DNA of 64,000 nucleotides from Nemertoderma westbladi (lineage: Eukaryota; Xenacoelomorpha; Nemertodermatida; Nemertodermatidae): assembly GCA_032718475.1 (NCBI GenBank), contig JAUCBJ010007475.1, forward strand, positions 1 to 64,000, read 5' to 3'. The notes beneath the pieces are model-generated. The model was not told the DNA's origin and searched no databases. It was given only the letters and a program-made list of their open reading frames with translations. This document shows, in pieces, positions 1-9,585 of the stretch; position 1 is the first letter of the stretch, and each line of letters opens with the position of its first letter. Position numbers and translations under genes: made by a program.

Positions 1-117
1 AACCAAAGCAAACAGCTCGCGCACTGTCTAAATTCTCGAAAATTCTTACTGAACTGCAAACATGAATCGATAACTCCGAAATCTTTCGCTCCTCACCCCC
101 CGTCCAAAACAAAAGGT

Positions 118-2433
118 ATGAAGGAACTATGCGCTAAGTTTGCTCGCGATAGGGTTAAACTTGAACTTAACGGACTATTTGCGAAGGAGAAATCACTTAC
201 TCGTCGTATTAGTCAAACCCAGGAAAACCTCGGTCGTATTCTGAATCACTCGGACAACGAGACAGCGTTAATTCTCTCTAAATCGGCGTTTAATGTGGAA
301 TATGAGAAAGTACGAAAGAAACAAATACACAAGCTAGATGTTTTACGCGATTGCTCAATGAAGAAGTTTAAACTATGGCCATTTTCAGACTTCCGGGATT
401 CTCTGATTGTCAACTTGACTACAATTGAGTTCTGTGATGTGGAGAAGGATCTACTCGCCCTAGGCCCGAAGTTTGTTACAACCTCAAAAAAGTTGCCCGT
501 AGGTGATATAGTTTGTGGCATCCAACATGCCTTTAACTGTGCGCCTCAAGAGTTAAAGGATAAACAGAGTGCAACCATTAACTCTGTAGTTAATGTGTTG
601 AAACGTAAACGGAATTCTTCTAGCAATAATTTACCCCCTTTTTACCGCCAAGCTTTACTCGGCCTTAAAGAAAAGTTAACTCTAAATGATGCTATTTTGA
701 TCCGAGCTGACAAAGGATCAAAAACTGTAGTGCTGTTTAAGACTGAATATCATAATAAAATGCTAGAACATTTTAATGACACTACCGTATATAAACAAAT
801 GAGGAAAAATTTTAATCCTTCTAGAACGATACATTCTCAATTAAGTGTTGTTTTATCAGACCTTTTGGATAAGGATATTATCACAAAGGCTACTTTACAT
901 TATTTACGGCCGTCGATTGACCGCTGTCGATTAGCAAAACCGTACGGTCTGTGTAAAGTACATAAACCCAAAAATCCATTACGCGTTATTGTTCCAATGC
1001 CATCTACTATGATATACAATTGTAGTAAGACTGTGTCTAAAATTTTACAACCGGCGGTAGACGACATACCTAAACGTATTTCACATGTGCCTACTTTTGT
1101 TAACACTTTTAAGCTCAATTGTGAAGGTCAAGAGTATTACCTTGCATCATTAGATGTTGTATCTCTTTACAATAATGTCAATATACAGCAATTACTAGAC
1201 ATATTACCAAATATTCTAGAACGTACTGAACACCGTTGGCGTCTTTTAGTACCCAGTCTTCGTAATGTACCTATCAATTCAATAATGAAACTTATTAAAA
1301 TTACTTTAACTAGTACGTATTTCAAATATAATACTAATATATACTCCCAAATATTCGGTTTACCGATGGGACAACCATGCGCCGTAAATTGTGCTGAGAT
1401 TTCTATGGATTTTAATGAAAGTTTAGTATTGGATAATTTTATTTTCTCCGATTTATTACTATCATACGACCGATATATGGACGACATTTTGACAGCTATT
1501 GCATTTAGCGTATTCGATACAGGTTTGGTTTTACAGGAATTACTTAAGGACTTTAATTCTGTTGATCCGACTGGTAGACTTCAATTTACTGTTGAACATG
1601 AAGAGAAAGGTGAAATAAACTTTCTTGATATTGCCATTAAACACGATGACATTAGTACTAACCTGTCTGTATATAGGAAACCAACAAACAGTAATCGTTA
1701 TGTACACCCTCAATCCGACATCCCTACTACATTATTACGTCAAGTTATTTTTGGTATGAAGTGCCGCGCTCTCCGTTATTGTACCACTGAGGCGCTTCTA
1801 AATTCGGAAATCAGTTTTCTCAAGAATATTTTCTTGAATAACGGGTACCCCGAGTCTCTAATAAACTCTGTCTTATTTACATATAATCCTACTGTAAGGA
1901 ATAAATCAACGTCTGAAACTACCTGTGTCATCCCTTATATTGAAGCTGTATCGCCTCAAATTAAAAGTATACTATATAAAACAGGTTTCAATGTTGTTTT
2001 TTCATACAACCATAAGTTAGGTCAGTATCTATTTGACAAATATTACGGACCTGACGAAACTACTGTTGCTAACATTTTTCATATGCAATCACTGATCTAT
2101 AATATTTCTTGTTCCGGCTGCCCGTGTGATAGTTACATAGGTAAAACTGTTCGCTATTTGTCTAGCAGATACAGAGAGCATGTCACAGCAGTTGAAAAGT
2201 CTGATTTAGATCATACTGGTCTAGAGGAACACGTATTAAATAATAATATATCACATACTTTCGATGAGAGTAGTGTATCTGTGATCAAGTTGGTGCGTAA
2301 TGTTAAGTTGGTACCAACATACGAGTCTATATATATACGTGCGAACAAAGACCACTTACTAAACTCAAACAAAGATTTAGAATACTCTAGGTATGTTTCG
2401 CCTGAATGGGACCCCATATTACCTTTCTTATAA
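118..2433 (+). CDS. Penelope-like element reverse transcriptase with GIY-YIG endonuclease
   Basis: This 771-codon frame has no interruption. It encodes the single protein of a Penelope-like retroelement, which copies its RNA at a nicked chromosomal end. The N-terminal third carries the PLE-type block DLLALGPKF and the RADKGSKTVVL region. The RT fingers and palm follow: YGLCKVHKPKNPLRVIV, the motif A region LASLDVVSLYNNV, GLPMGQPCAVNCAEISMDF, and the catalytic motif C YDRYMDDIL, then NFLDIAIK. The C-terminus (about residues 660-730) has LIYNISCSGC, SYIGKT and SSRYREHV, a GIY-YIG-type nuclease in which the first motif is degenerate. I chose the first ATG of the frame; the 117 bases upstream show no alternative coding signal. 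The 3' side runs into tandem repeats. The intact frame suggests a young copy, but element ends are not resolved because the window starts here. Confidence 0.9.
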   Translation: MKELCAKFARDRVKLELNGLFAKEKSLTRRISQTQENLGRILNHSDNETALILSKSAFNVEYEKVRKKQIHKLDVLRDCSMKKFKLWPFSDFRDSLIVNLTTIEFCDVEKDLLALGPKFVTTSKKLPVGDIVCGIQHAFNCAPQELKDKQSATINSVVNVLKRKRNSSSNNLPPFYRQALLGLKEKLTLNDAILIRADKGSKTVVLFKTEYHNKMLEHFNDTTVYKQMRKNFNPSRTIHSQLSVVLSDLLDKDIITKATLHYLRPSIDRCRLAKPYGLCKVHKPKNPLRVIVPMPSTMIYNCSKTVSKILQPAVDDIPKRISHVPTFVNTFKLNCEGQEYYLASLDVVSLYNNVNIQQLLDILPNILERTEHRWRLLVPSLRNVPINSIMKLIKITLTSTYFKYNTNIYSQIFGLPMGQPCAVNCAEISMDFNESLVLDNFIFSDLLLSYDRYMDDILTAIAFSVFDTGLVLQELLKDFNSVDPTGRLQFTVEHEEKGEINFLDIAIKHDDISTNLSVYRKPTNSNRYVHPQSDIPTTLLRQVIFGMKCRALRYCTTEALLNSEISFLKNIFLNNGYPESLINSVLFTYNPTVRNKSTSETTCVIPYIEAVSPQIKSILYKTGFNVVFSYNHKLGQYLFDKYYGPDETTVANIFHMQSLIYNISCSGCPCDSYIGKTVRYLSSRYREHVTAVEKSDLDHTGLEEHVLNNNISHTFDESSVSVIKLVRNVKLVPTYESIYIRANKDHLLNSNKDLEYSRYVSPEWDPILPFL

Positions 2434-2570
2434 TCCTACTGTATTCCTGGTTAAACCCTATAATAATAATAATAATTAATAAATAAATACGTTTAATTAG
2501 TAAATTGTATTGATGCATTTTGCAATTGTAATATACTGTATATTATGTTAGACTAACAAAAACACTAACA

Positions 2571-3150
2571 AGACGTTTTTCATTCAACTTAATTGAACTT
2601 CCGTACGTACGTGGTTAATATTTATTATTTTTCGGATTTGCACCTAAAACCATTAATAAATCGTTTTAACTACTTTAATATTTTCCTTTTGGTGCATTTT
2701 TGTAATTTTAATGGGACTAACTACAGTACTTACATAATCAATTTTGCAATTGTTAGACTAACAAGACGTTTTTCATTCAATTTAATTGAACTTCCGTACG
2801 TACGTGGTTAATATTTATTATTTTTCGGATTTGCACCTAAAACCATTAATAAATCGTTTTAACTACTTTAATATTTTCCTTTTGGTGCATTTTTGTAATT
2901 TTAATGGGACTAACTACAGTACTTACATAATCAATTTTGCAATTGTAATTGTATAATAGGTTTGACTAAGTAACGTTTTCATTCAACTTAATAGAACATT
3001 CCGTACGTATGTGGTTAATTTTAATTATTTTTCAGATTTGCACCTACAGTAAAACCTTTAATATATACCGTCTTAATTACTTTAATCTTTCCTTTTTGTG
3101 CATTTTTGTAAATTTAGTTAGAATAACTACAGTACTTACTTAATTACGAA
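2571..3150. repeat. 193-bp tandem repeat, about three copies, 3' of the Penelope-like ORF
   Basis: The sequence starting agacgtttttcattcaa at 2571 recurs at 2764 (period 193, almost identical) and in a diverged third copy from about 2971. Each unit holds ccgtacgtacgtgg, a run of AT-rich sequence and actacagtacttac. Directly repeated non-coding sequence is common around Penelope-like elements, so these probably belong to the element above. Confidence 0.85.
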
Positions 3151-3903
3151 TTATCTCCTTCTTTTCAATGTGTTAATTTCCCAGTGTGTTTATTTTGCTG
3201 TTGGCGGGATTTTTAAATAGTTGCAGTACTGTTTAAGTAAATTAAAGCCTGACGACGGTCTACCGTAAGGTGTCCGAAATATAGCCAAAAAACAATCTGT
3301 TTTTTCTATTTTTGTTTCCCATCCATTGTTCCGTTTAAATACTTACGAATTTATAATTAAATATAGTTATGTTAATTATTATTCAATTATTTAATTTAAA
3401 TATACAAATAAAAGCATACAAATAACACAACAAGGAATGAATAAATATAATCATAATCATCATTACATAGATCATTATAATGCAATCTCTTATATACAAT
3501 ATTTAATGTGCTGCATGTCCCTTAGATAGTTTATGTTTAGAAAAACCGTTCGTTGTCGCTTTAGCCGCTTTAGATATTTTAAACGTTTTTATTTTTAAAT
3601 AGTACATTTATTTGCTATACCATGTTAAATGTAATCAGTTAGTAAACATTTAATTTGTAATATACTGTAAATAATGCTTACTAAAATACATTTACTTTAT
3701 TGGCTTGCAAGTGCCCCATAATTTATCTGATCCCTGCATTAATCTACTCATTCAAATCAACAAACAGCTTTACTTTGTGGAGCCAACCACGACCGTCTGT
3801 CAATCACTCAGTAGGCTAGAAACTTGCGGTGCCATGAAAGAGTTTTACAGATTGAGGAAATTGAACAGATTGAACAGATTGAAGAATGTACTTTAATTGA
3901 GAA
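3151..3903. other. AT-rich non-coding stretch
   Basis: No supportable gene. It holds a short motif, gcctgacgacggtctaccg...gaaatatagcc (3248-3288), of the kind seen near the 3' ends of some retroelements, and otherwise AT-rich sequence. A 63-codon frame at 3705-3896 resembles nothing I recognise. Confidence 0.5.
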
Positions 3904-5214
3904 CACAACTGTATATTAGGTCCTCTGCTTTTTGTATGCTATGTAAATTATATGATAAGTAGTATAGATCCCGATTTTAAACTCATTTTATATGCCGACG
4001 ACAGTGCTCTTATTTTCTCTCATAAAGATCCTATCCATATTTCCCAAAAGTTAAGTGCAGTTCTAGAATCCTGTAATGAGTGGTTGGTTGATAATAAGCT
4101 ATCCATTCACTACGGTAAAACTGAAAGTATTTTGTTTGGTTCCAAAAGAAAGTTAAAGAAGGTAACTAAGTTTGAAGTCACTAGTAATGGCTGAATGGAC
4201 ATAAGATTGAAAATAAAAAGGAAGTTAAATATTTAGGCGCCACATTAGATAACTGCTTATCAGGAGAAAGTACAGTGAAAAATATTTTCTCGAAAGTTAA
4301 CAGTAGGCTTAGGTTTCTATACAGAAATAAAAATAGTTTAAACACCGACTCCCGCAAGTTACTTTGCTCTTCTTTAATACAGTGTCACATGGACTATGCT
4401 TGCTCTTCTTGGTATGAAGGCTTAACCAAACAGCTTAAATGTAAATTACAAGTAGCTCAGAATAAAGTAGTACGATTTATTAAAGACTACAAACCTAGGC
4501 ACCACCTAACTCCAGATGACTTTTCTGAATCTGGACTACTTAACTTAGATAGTAGAGTTAAGCAGCTACGCCTTAACCATGTGCATAAAGTGTATAATGG
4601 TAAATGTCCCAATTACCTAAAACAAAAATTCAACAGAGTACGCGATACACACTCTTACAGTACCAGAGCTAGTGCTTCAAACTTCTACCTCCCGAATTGT
4701 AAATCCTTTGAATCTGATACTTTCTTTTTTAACGGCATAAAAAATTGGAACGCTCTGCCTAATGAAATTAAAAACCTAAATAATCAACATTCTTTTAAAT
4801 CTGCAGTTAAATCTCACCTCCGTGCAGCCGTGTGCAATGTAAAAATAGGTACTAATAGTCCTACACAGTAAGTTATTAGTTTATTAATTATTTACTATTT
4901 ATACTGTAAATACGTTTTATAATAAATTGTTCTGTACATTACATCTTTATCGTTGAGTCGGGCATTGTCACGCTCTCGGTAAAGTTGTACATGTACATAG
5001 TGTAATTACGTTTTATATTGGTTTTAGGTTAGCGTAGTGTAATATTGTATTTGTAACCAAGTAACATAAAGGACCCCCTTGGAAATAAGCTGCAAAGCTT
5101 TAGGGGTAATCCTATATGTTATGTTGGACAATACCTTTATACCGGTACATTGTTTGGTGTATTTGTTATTGTTTTTACATAATGTATAAATAAATCTATC
5201 TATCTATCTATATA
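3904..5214 (+). pseudogene. 5'-truncated CR1/jockey-like LINE (RT palm and C-terminal part, 3' UTR, TCTA tail)
   Basis: The fragment opens in the RT palm with LGPLLF, then LILYADDSALIF (catalytic YADD) at about 3980 and WLVDNKLSIHYGKTESILFG. That frame closes at 4194. After a frameshift the C-terminal domain resumes from 4275 to 4871 (SKVNSRLRFLYRNKNSL, LIQCHMDYACSSWYEG, KVVRFIKDY, FFNGIKNWNALPNEIKN). The 3' UTR contains ggacccccttggaaataagc, a sequence type typical of CR1-group 3' ends, and finishes in (TCTA)n at 5194-5214, the short tandem tail such LINEs carry. The 5' truncation and the frameshift make it inactive. Confidence 0.88.
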
Positions 5215-6034
5215 GGTTTTCTGGTACGCCGATTTCAATGGCATGCTTTTTAAATTCCGCAGTTGAATACTGGAATACACCTACCATGTTCGGTGCTAAA
5301 ATGAAAAGTGCAAGAGTAAATAAACATAATTTTTCAAATTTTGCAGATTATATGTAAGCAGCCTCAGCCATACGTTCTACTGTTCTATGTAGTATTGTAA
5401 GCTGATATTTTGGTTATTATGTGTACTACCGGTACCTGATTACAGTATAATTATAATTACATCCCACTGCAGTGCAGCCAGTATGTACGTACACCAATAC
5501 TGGTGAAACGGTACCGGTACAATAAATAACAGCTGCCAGTAATACAGTAATACTGCAGTTGTAAAAAATTCAGTGCCCCTGAAACCGGAAAGAGCCCCCA
5601 CTAGGAGAATACACTAGGGAATTTTAACCGGGGAGTGATTTTGCATGGCAGCAAGGGCAGTGAAAATTCTCTGTTACACCGGTACTCTGTTACTGTTACA
5701 CCAGATTTGGCAATAAACATTGCCATATGTGGCAACCAGGCAACTTTCAGACTTTAGAGGTTGCCAGATTTGGCCATTGAACATCCCACTGCTGCAGTGG
5801 GATGTAATTATAATTATACTGTAATCAGGTAGTACACATAATAACCAAAATATCAGCTTACAATACTACATAGAACAGTAGAACGTATGGCTGCTTACAT
5901 ATAATCTGCAAAATTTGAAAAATTATGTTTATTTACTCTTGCACTTTTCATTTTAGCACCGAACATGGTAGGTGTATTCAACTGCGGAATTTAAAAAGCA
6001 TGCCATTGAAATCGGCGTACCAGAAAACCTATAT
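5210..6034. repeat. Large inverted repeat (foldback/MITE-like unit)
   Basis: The arm 5210-5473 is the near-exact reverse complement of 5792-6034. The left arm is about 20 bases longer through three short insertions, each an imperfect duplication of neighbouring bases. The 318-bp spacer has no coding signal but repeats gccagattt and the phrase catcccactgc. The left arm abuts the (TCTA)n tail of the LINE. No transposase is visible, so this would be a non-autonomous foldback element. Confidence 0.88.
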
Positions 6035-6257
6035 GTAATTGCTGTACTGCCATAGGCCTATACTCTGATACTCCAACTCCTACTCCAGCATCCATATGTC
6101 CACTGTCCAGTACCAGAGTACCCACCGGTACGTGACATAGGCAGATAGGCTGTAGGCCTATGCAGCTATGACTGTATGACATAACCCATAACCAACCTAC
6201 CCGTAGCAGCAGTATAGCAGTAGCACAGGCTGACACTAATTAGCTGATGATTTGAAT

Positions 6258-7126
6258 GACATGAGCCAAACAAGCCTGAAATCAGATAAATAATGGTATT
6301 GGTACCGGTATAGCAGTATTGTGCGCCACCTTGAGGATTACGCGGGTAATATTTATTAAGTTCTTAGAAGGGAATGTATTATTTTAATGTAATCTACTAT
6401 ATTACAAGCTAATAGCGCTGTCGCGTCACGGTTGTTTATTTCATATGATGGCCCTGAAAAGGGCCGTTTGGATTGGTTCAAGACGTTCAGTAGTTGGCCC
6501 TGAAAAGGAGCGTTTGGGTTGGTTAAATCGGGTTGTCGTACAGTAGTTGGCCCTGAAAGGGCCGTTTGTGTTGGTTAGGTCAGGTGATATAGACATTCAG
6601 CAAGGGTAGTATGTTTGAAAGGAGCAAGGAGATTTGAGAAAGGTCGGTCGCGATTTAAATGTCTCAAACCACGTTCCAGAACGTGCAGTTCGTTTTGTGC
6701 TTATTATAGTATATTACCGCCGGAGCAACGCCATACAAGCCTCATGAATCCCCTGTCCTTCATCAGCGTAATTTTAGATTTCCCAGAAAAGGACAAAGAC
6801 GTAGGGTTTGTTGCCCATTTGGTTGTTAGAGTACGGGGGAGAACTGAGAAGCTCCACGCTTTGCGCAAACTTAATAGCGCGCTCCTCAGATTCGATCAGT
6901 TTACCAATCTCATTAAAATTAAATTCACCCATATGACGGTGACAGTAACAGTAGGCCCAATACAGTAATATTAGTGATCTAGTACATATAACACAATACT
7001 AATAGAATAGTATGAGACATATCACATATCCACATTGTCCTCAAGATGGCGCACAATGACAATACTGCTATACCGGTACCAATTTTTATCAGTTTCTATC
7101 TGATTTCAGGATTGTTTATCATGGGT
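6258..7126. mobile_element. Inverted-repeat-bounded unit carrying histone-type stem-loops
   Basis: The left end (about 6258-6336: cctgaaatcagata, ggtaccggtatagcagtatt, gtgcgcca, cttgagga) matches the reverse complement of the right end (about 7030-7126) with small gaps. The arms are about 80-95 bp and diverged. The interior contains three histone-like 3' stem-loops (6450-6563) and about 400 bp without a convincing gene; the 117-codon frame at 6615-6968 has no recognisable domain. A non-autonomous element is the simplest reading. Confidence 0.6.
6450..6563 (-). promoter_or_regulatory. Three tandem histone-mRNA-type 3' stem-loops (minus strand)
   Basis: Read on the minus strand, 6465-6450 is GGCCCTTTTCAGGGCC, the consensus 16-mer stem-loop (6-bp stem, TTTC-type loop) that ends metazoan replication-dependent histone mRNAs, preceded by CCAAAC and followed by ATCA as in genuine histone genes. 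Near-copies lie at 6511-6496 (one stem end diverged) and 6563-6549 (one loop T missing), each with the same upstream AACCAA...CAAACG context. No histone reading frame is present upstream on that strand, so this is a captured or decayed histone 3' end, triplicated. Confidence 0.75.
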
Positions 7127-7463
7127 TAAAATCAAGGGTCCTTATTGGTTAAAATTGAAATGAAACTCACAAATTAAAATTGAGCGATTCTATCACAAAA
7201 TTGGTATTTAAGAAATTTAACTAAACCGCAGATAAATCAAATAAGAGGGGACAGCTCCTCCCCTTCAACCCCCCCCCCCCCCCCCAACTTAATCTGTATC
7301 CCAAAGGCGCACAGAGGATTGATGTCAGGCAGATACTGTATTAACAGAATAGGCGGTGTTTTAAAAGTAATATAATTTAGGCGTAGAGGCGACCCAATTT
7401 GTAAGAAATATATTAAAACTTGCCTTATGCCGATAGTATGGATGATACTGAAATATAATTTAC
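7127..7463. other. Non-coding flank of element A
   Basis: No gene is visible. It contains a poly-C run near 7270-7285. It ends with TTTAC (7459-7463), the left half of the target duplication of element A. Confidence 0.6.
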
Positions 7464-7979
7464 TGTTAGCTTATTCAATCCCGCTAACACCCCATAAAGT
7501 TATAAGCCGATAAGCAATATTGGGAGCCACGAGATTGGGTAATTAACCAACTCGTGCCATCCCAATAAGAATGGGAAGGAAGCACACAATAGAGGGTCAG
7601 GGGCCAAACCCCTAACCCAGAGAGAACAGGTGGAGTGAACGGGAACACTCCAAAGGGCGCCAACAAGGGTATCAACCAATCAGAGGGGGGAAAGGCATCG
7701 ATTAGGTAGAGTAACAAGGCCAACCGTGCAATATAGCCACTTGGCAGTAATCATACCAATTCAGTTATCTCAGTGCAATACCGGTGCTAGTTTAGGTTAT
7801 TACATAGTTTAGCTAGGGAAGGACCGGGACTTTAGTTACCGTATCCCGCCTTCCATATACAACAATATATCCCATATCTATATCTGTATCTATATCCACT
7901 TATCATATTATATACGACAAACATCAGAACTCATTCACTAAAACCGGATAAACCGGGATCCCTCTTGGATCCCGTCACA
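7464..7979 (+). repeat. 5' LTR of element A (516 bp)
   Basis: It starts TGTTAGC and ends GGATCCCGTCACA, and matches 18462-19004 almost exactly. The first 30 bases contain an inverted repeat (TGTTAGC near GCTAACA) and the last 30 another (GGGATCC ... GGATCCC). Promoter and polyadenylation signals would lie here; none is clear enough to mark. Confidence 0.95.
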
Positions 7980-8055
7980 GTAACTAAACCGAGCTGCCGC
8001 CCTAGTCAAACTGTAAAACTAGCTAAACCACCAGTCACCAATCTGCAGAAGAGAG

Positions 8056-9309
8056 ATGAGTCGGTCAGGTGACACCACACCGACGCGGACCCCGGACGAA
8101 GAGTTAACGATCCGCGAGGCCGCAACCAGGCGATACAGGCCCACAACGCCGGACCCATCGGAAACGGGTCATCCGGCAGTTCAGGACGAGGGGGGCCTGG
8201 AACCCGAGGTCGAACCGAGAGAAAGAGAGGGCGAGACAGAGGGAGACGGAGACGAGTCGACACGAGACGGGGGTCGACGCACCGGTGTCGCCGGCCAGCC
8301 ACAGGCCGAGGGCGACGAGCGGCCCGCCGAAACGGCGACGGTGGGGCCGACGGTGCGGCCCCGGACGCAGAGAGACGAAGGAGATATCGATACCGATGTC
8401 GCCGGCCAGCCACAGGCCGAGGGCGACGGACGGCCCGCCGGAACGGCGACGGCGGGGCCGCCGGTACGACGTCGAACCCGGAGAGACGGACGAGAGGTCG
8501 GCGACGAGGACGTCGGGGTTTCCGATCGACTCCGACGGGCCTACAACGCGACCCAGAGACTACTAAAGGACGCTAAGAAGGAAGGGGCGAAGATAGACGA
8601 GGTGAGACTGAGGAAACGACTAGGTGAGTCGGATAGACACTTTAATTACCTAATGCGTTTTGGGCAGAGAGAACTAGCCGAGGAGAGAGCAAAAGGGGTT
8701 GCCAGCGAACTATTTGAACTATGGGAATGTGGGAGTATGGAACCTAGCGTAGCGTCAGTGTACATAGGGCCATACTTGGTCGATGCCCGGGGAGTAAAAT
8801 TAGTGGGTTGGAACAGACCTGAGGAGGGCGACTCCGAGGCTGACCCCGCGGATTCGGTCTCGTCGGTCGGAGGGAGTTCCGGGAGGAGGGGGAAAGCTAG
8901 TAGATCGGGAAGGCGGAGGGAATCCTCCACAACCGATAAGTCTGCTACATCCTCCGCAAAAGAAAGACGGGTGAGAGAGATAGACGCTAGGTATCGTCTC
9001 AATCTAGCAGTGCAAGGTAATAGAGAAGTAGGTAGACGGCTAGAGGAAGGGAGAGTGCTGCTGGAGAGGGAAATGGCGTCGATTGGAGAGATAAGAGAGA
9101 GGGCCGAAAGGGCCGTGAGGAGCCTTAGGGAGTATGATGAAATAGAGTTGAAGGAACAAGAAGAGCGTGTGGCGAGAGAGAAAAGTGAACGCAGAGAGCG
9201 TGAAGCGAGGGAGGAGAGTGAGCGTAGAGCGCGTGAGGCGAGGCGAAGGGAGGGGATTAGGAGAGAGGTGAGAATTGGCCAAGCAGACCGAACGGGAGGC
9301 TATGGATAA
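8056..9309 (+). CDS. Element A Gag, N-terminal part (charged, coiled coil)
   Basis: 417 codons. The first ~160 residues are low-complexity, rich in Glu, Arg, Asp and Gly, with an internal repeat of VAGQPQAEGDxRPAxTAT (about residues 77 and 115). Residues ~270-410 form a long Glu/Arg heptad-rich coiled coil. The ATG at 8056 is the first after the 5' LTR. The coiled coil does not stop at the TAA ending this frame: its heptads continue in the next frame from about 9275 (KQTEREAMDKIAKVERERR). A frameshift near 9260-9300 therefore splits one Gag. Element B has the same coiled coil, and the two share the pattern K-L-x-E-Y-E-A at its end. Confidence 0.75.
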   Translation: MSRSGDTTPTRTPDEELTIREAATRRYRPTTPDPSETGHPAVQDEGGLEPEVEPREREGETEGDGDESTRDGGRRTGVAGQPQAEGDERPAETATVGPTVRPRTQRDEGDIDTDVAGQPQAEGDGRPAGTATAGPPVRRRTRRDGREVGDEDVGVSDRLRRAYNATQRLLKDAKKEGAKIDEVRLRKRLGESDRHFNYLMRFGQRELAEERAKGVASELFELWECGSMEPSVASVYIGPYLVDARGVKLVGWNRPEEGDSEADPADSVSSVGGSSGRRGKASRSGRRRESSTTDKSATSSAKERRVREIDARYRLNLAVQGNREVGRRLEEGRVLLEREMASIGEIRERAERAVRSLREYDEIELKEQEERVAREKSERREREAREESERRAREARRREGIRREVRIGQADRTGGYG

Positions 9310-9583
9310 AATAGCAAAAGTGGAGCGTGAGCGAAGAGAATTGGAGAAACAGCGAGACAAACTCGTAGAGTATGAAGCTATACACACGCGTGAGGTGGAA
9401 CTGGCGCAGATGGGGGAGTCTGAGAGCGAGGCTGGCTCGAGTATTTTTGAGGAGCCGGGGGCCGTGGATACATTTATTAATACCCCACTTACAGGGACCG
9501 CACGACAGACCCAAAACTGGTGTGACCGTACGGGCGGGGGGGGGGGGGGGGGGGGGGGGGTAATAATGATAATGGTACAGTAG
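9275..9583 (+). CDS. Element A Gag, middle segment in a shifted frame
   Basis: This frame carries the rest of the coiled coil (KQRDKLVEYEAIHTREVELA) and an acidic stretch (GESESEAGSSIFEEPGAVD), then reaches a run of 25 G at 9536-9560. Past the G-run the original frame is open again and continues into the next entry. The simplest reading is two compensating frameshifts, one near 9260-9300 and one from length change in the G-run. Programmed shifting at the G-run is possible but unproven. Confidence 0.65.
   Translation: MAKQTEREAMDKIAKVERERRELEKQRDKLVEYEAIHTREVELAQMGESESEAGSSIFEEPGAVDTFINTPLTGTARQTQNWCDRTGGGGGGGGGVIMIMVQ
9536..9560. repeat. Poly-G run (25 G) at the Gag frame junction
   Basis: It is an uninterrupted G homopolymer inside coding sequence of element A. 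Coding passes from one frame upstream to another downstream. Homopolymer length is also a common sequencing error, so the exact count is uncertain. Confidence 0.9.
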
Positions 9584-9585
9584 AC

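Noticed and set aside
3245-3295. Possible hammerhead ribozyme core (CTGACGA ... GAAA) after the Penelope-like element, where such ribozymes are known.
   Set aside because: The bases between CTGACGA and GAAA do not form the required stem II with a closing pair, and no stem III/cleavage triplet arrangement fits.
6615-6968. 117-codon frame on the plus strand.
   Set aside because: No domain, no homology I recognise, and it lies inside an inverted-repeat unit; probably chance.
7980-8055. tRNA primer-binding site after the element A 5' LTR.
   Set aside because: No TGG-starting complement to a tRNA 3' end within the first bases; the same failure for element B at 38684, so the primer of this lineage is undetermined.
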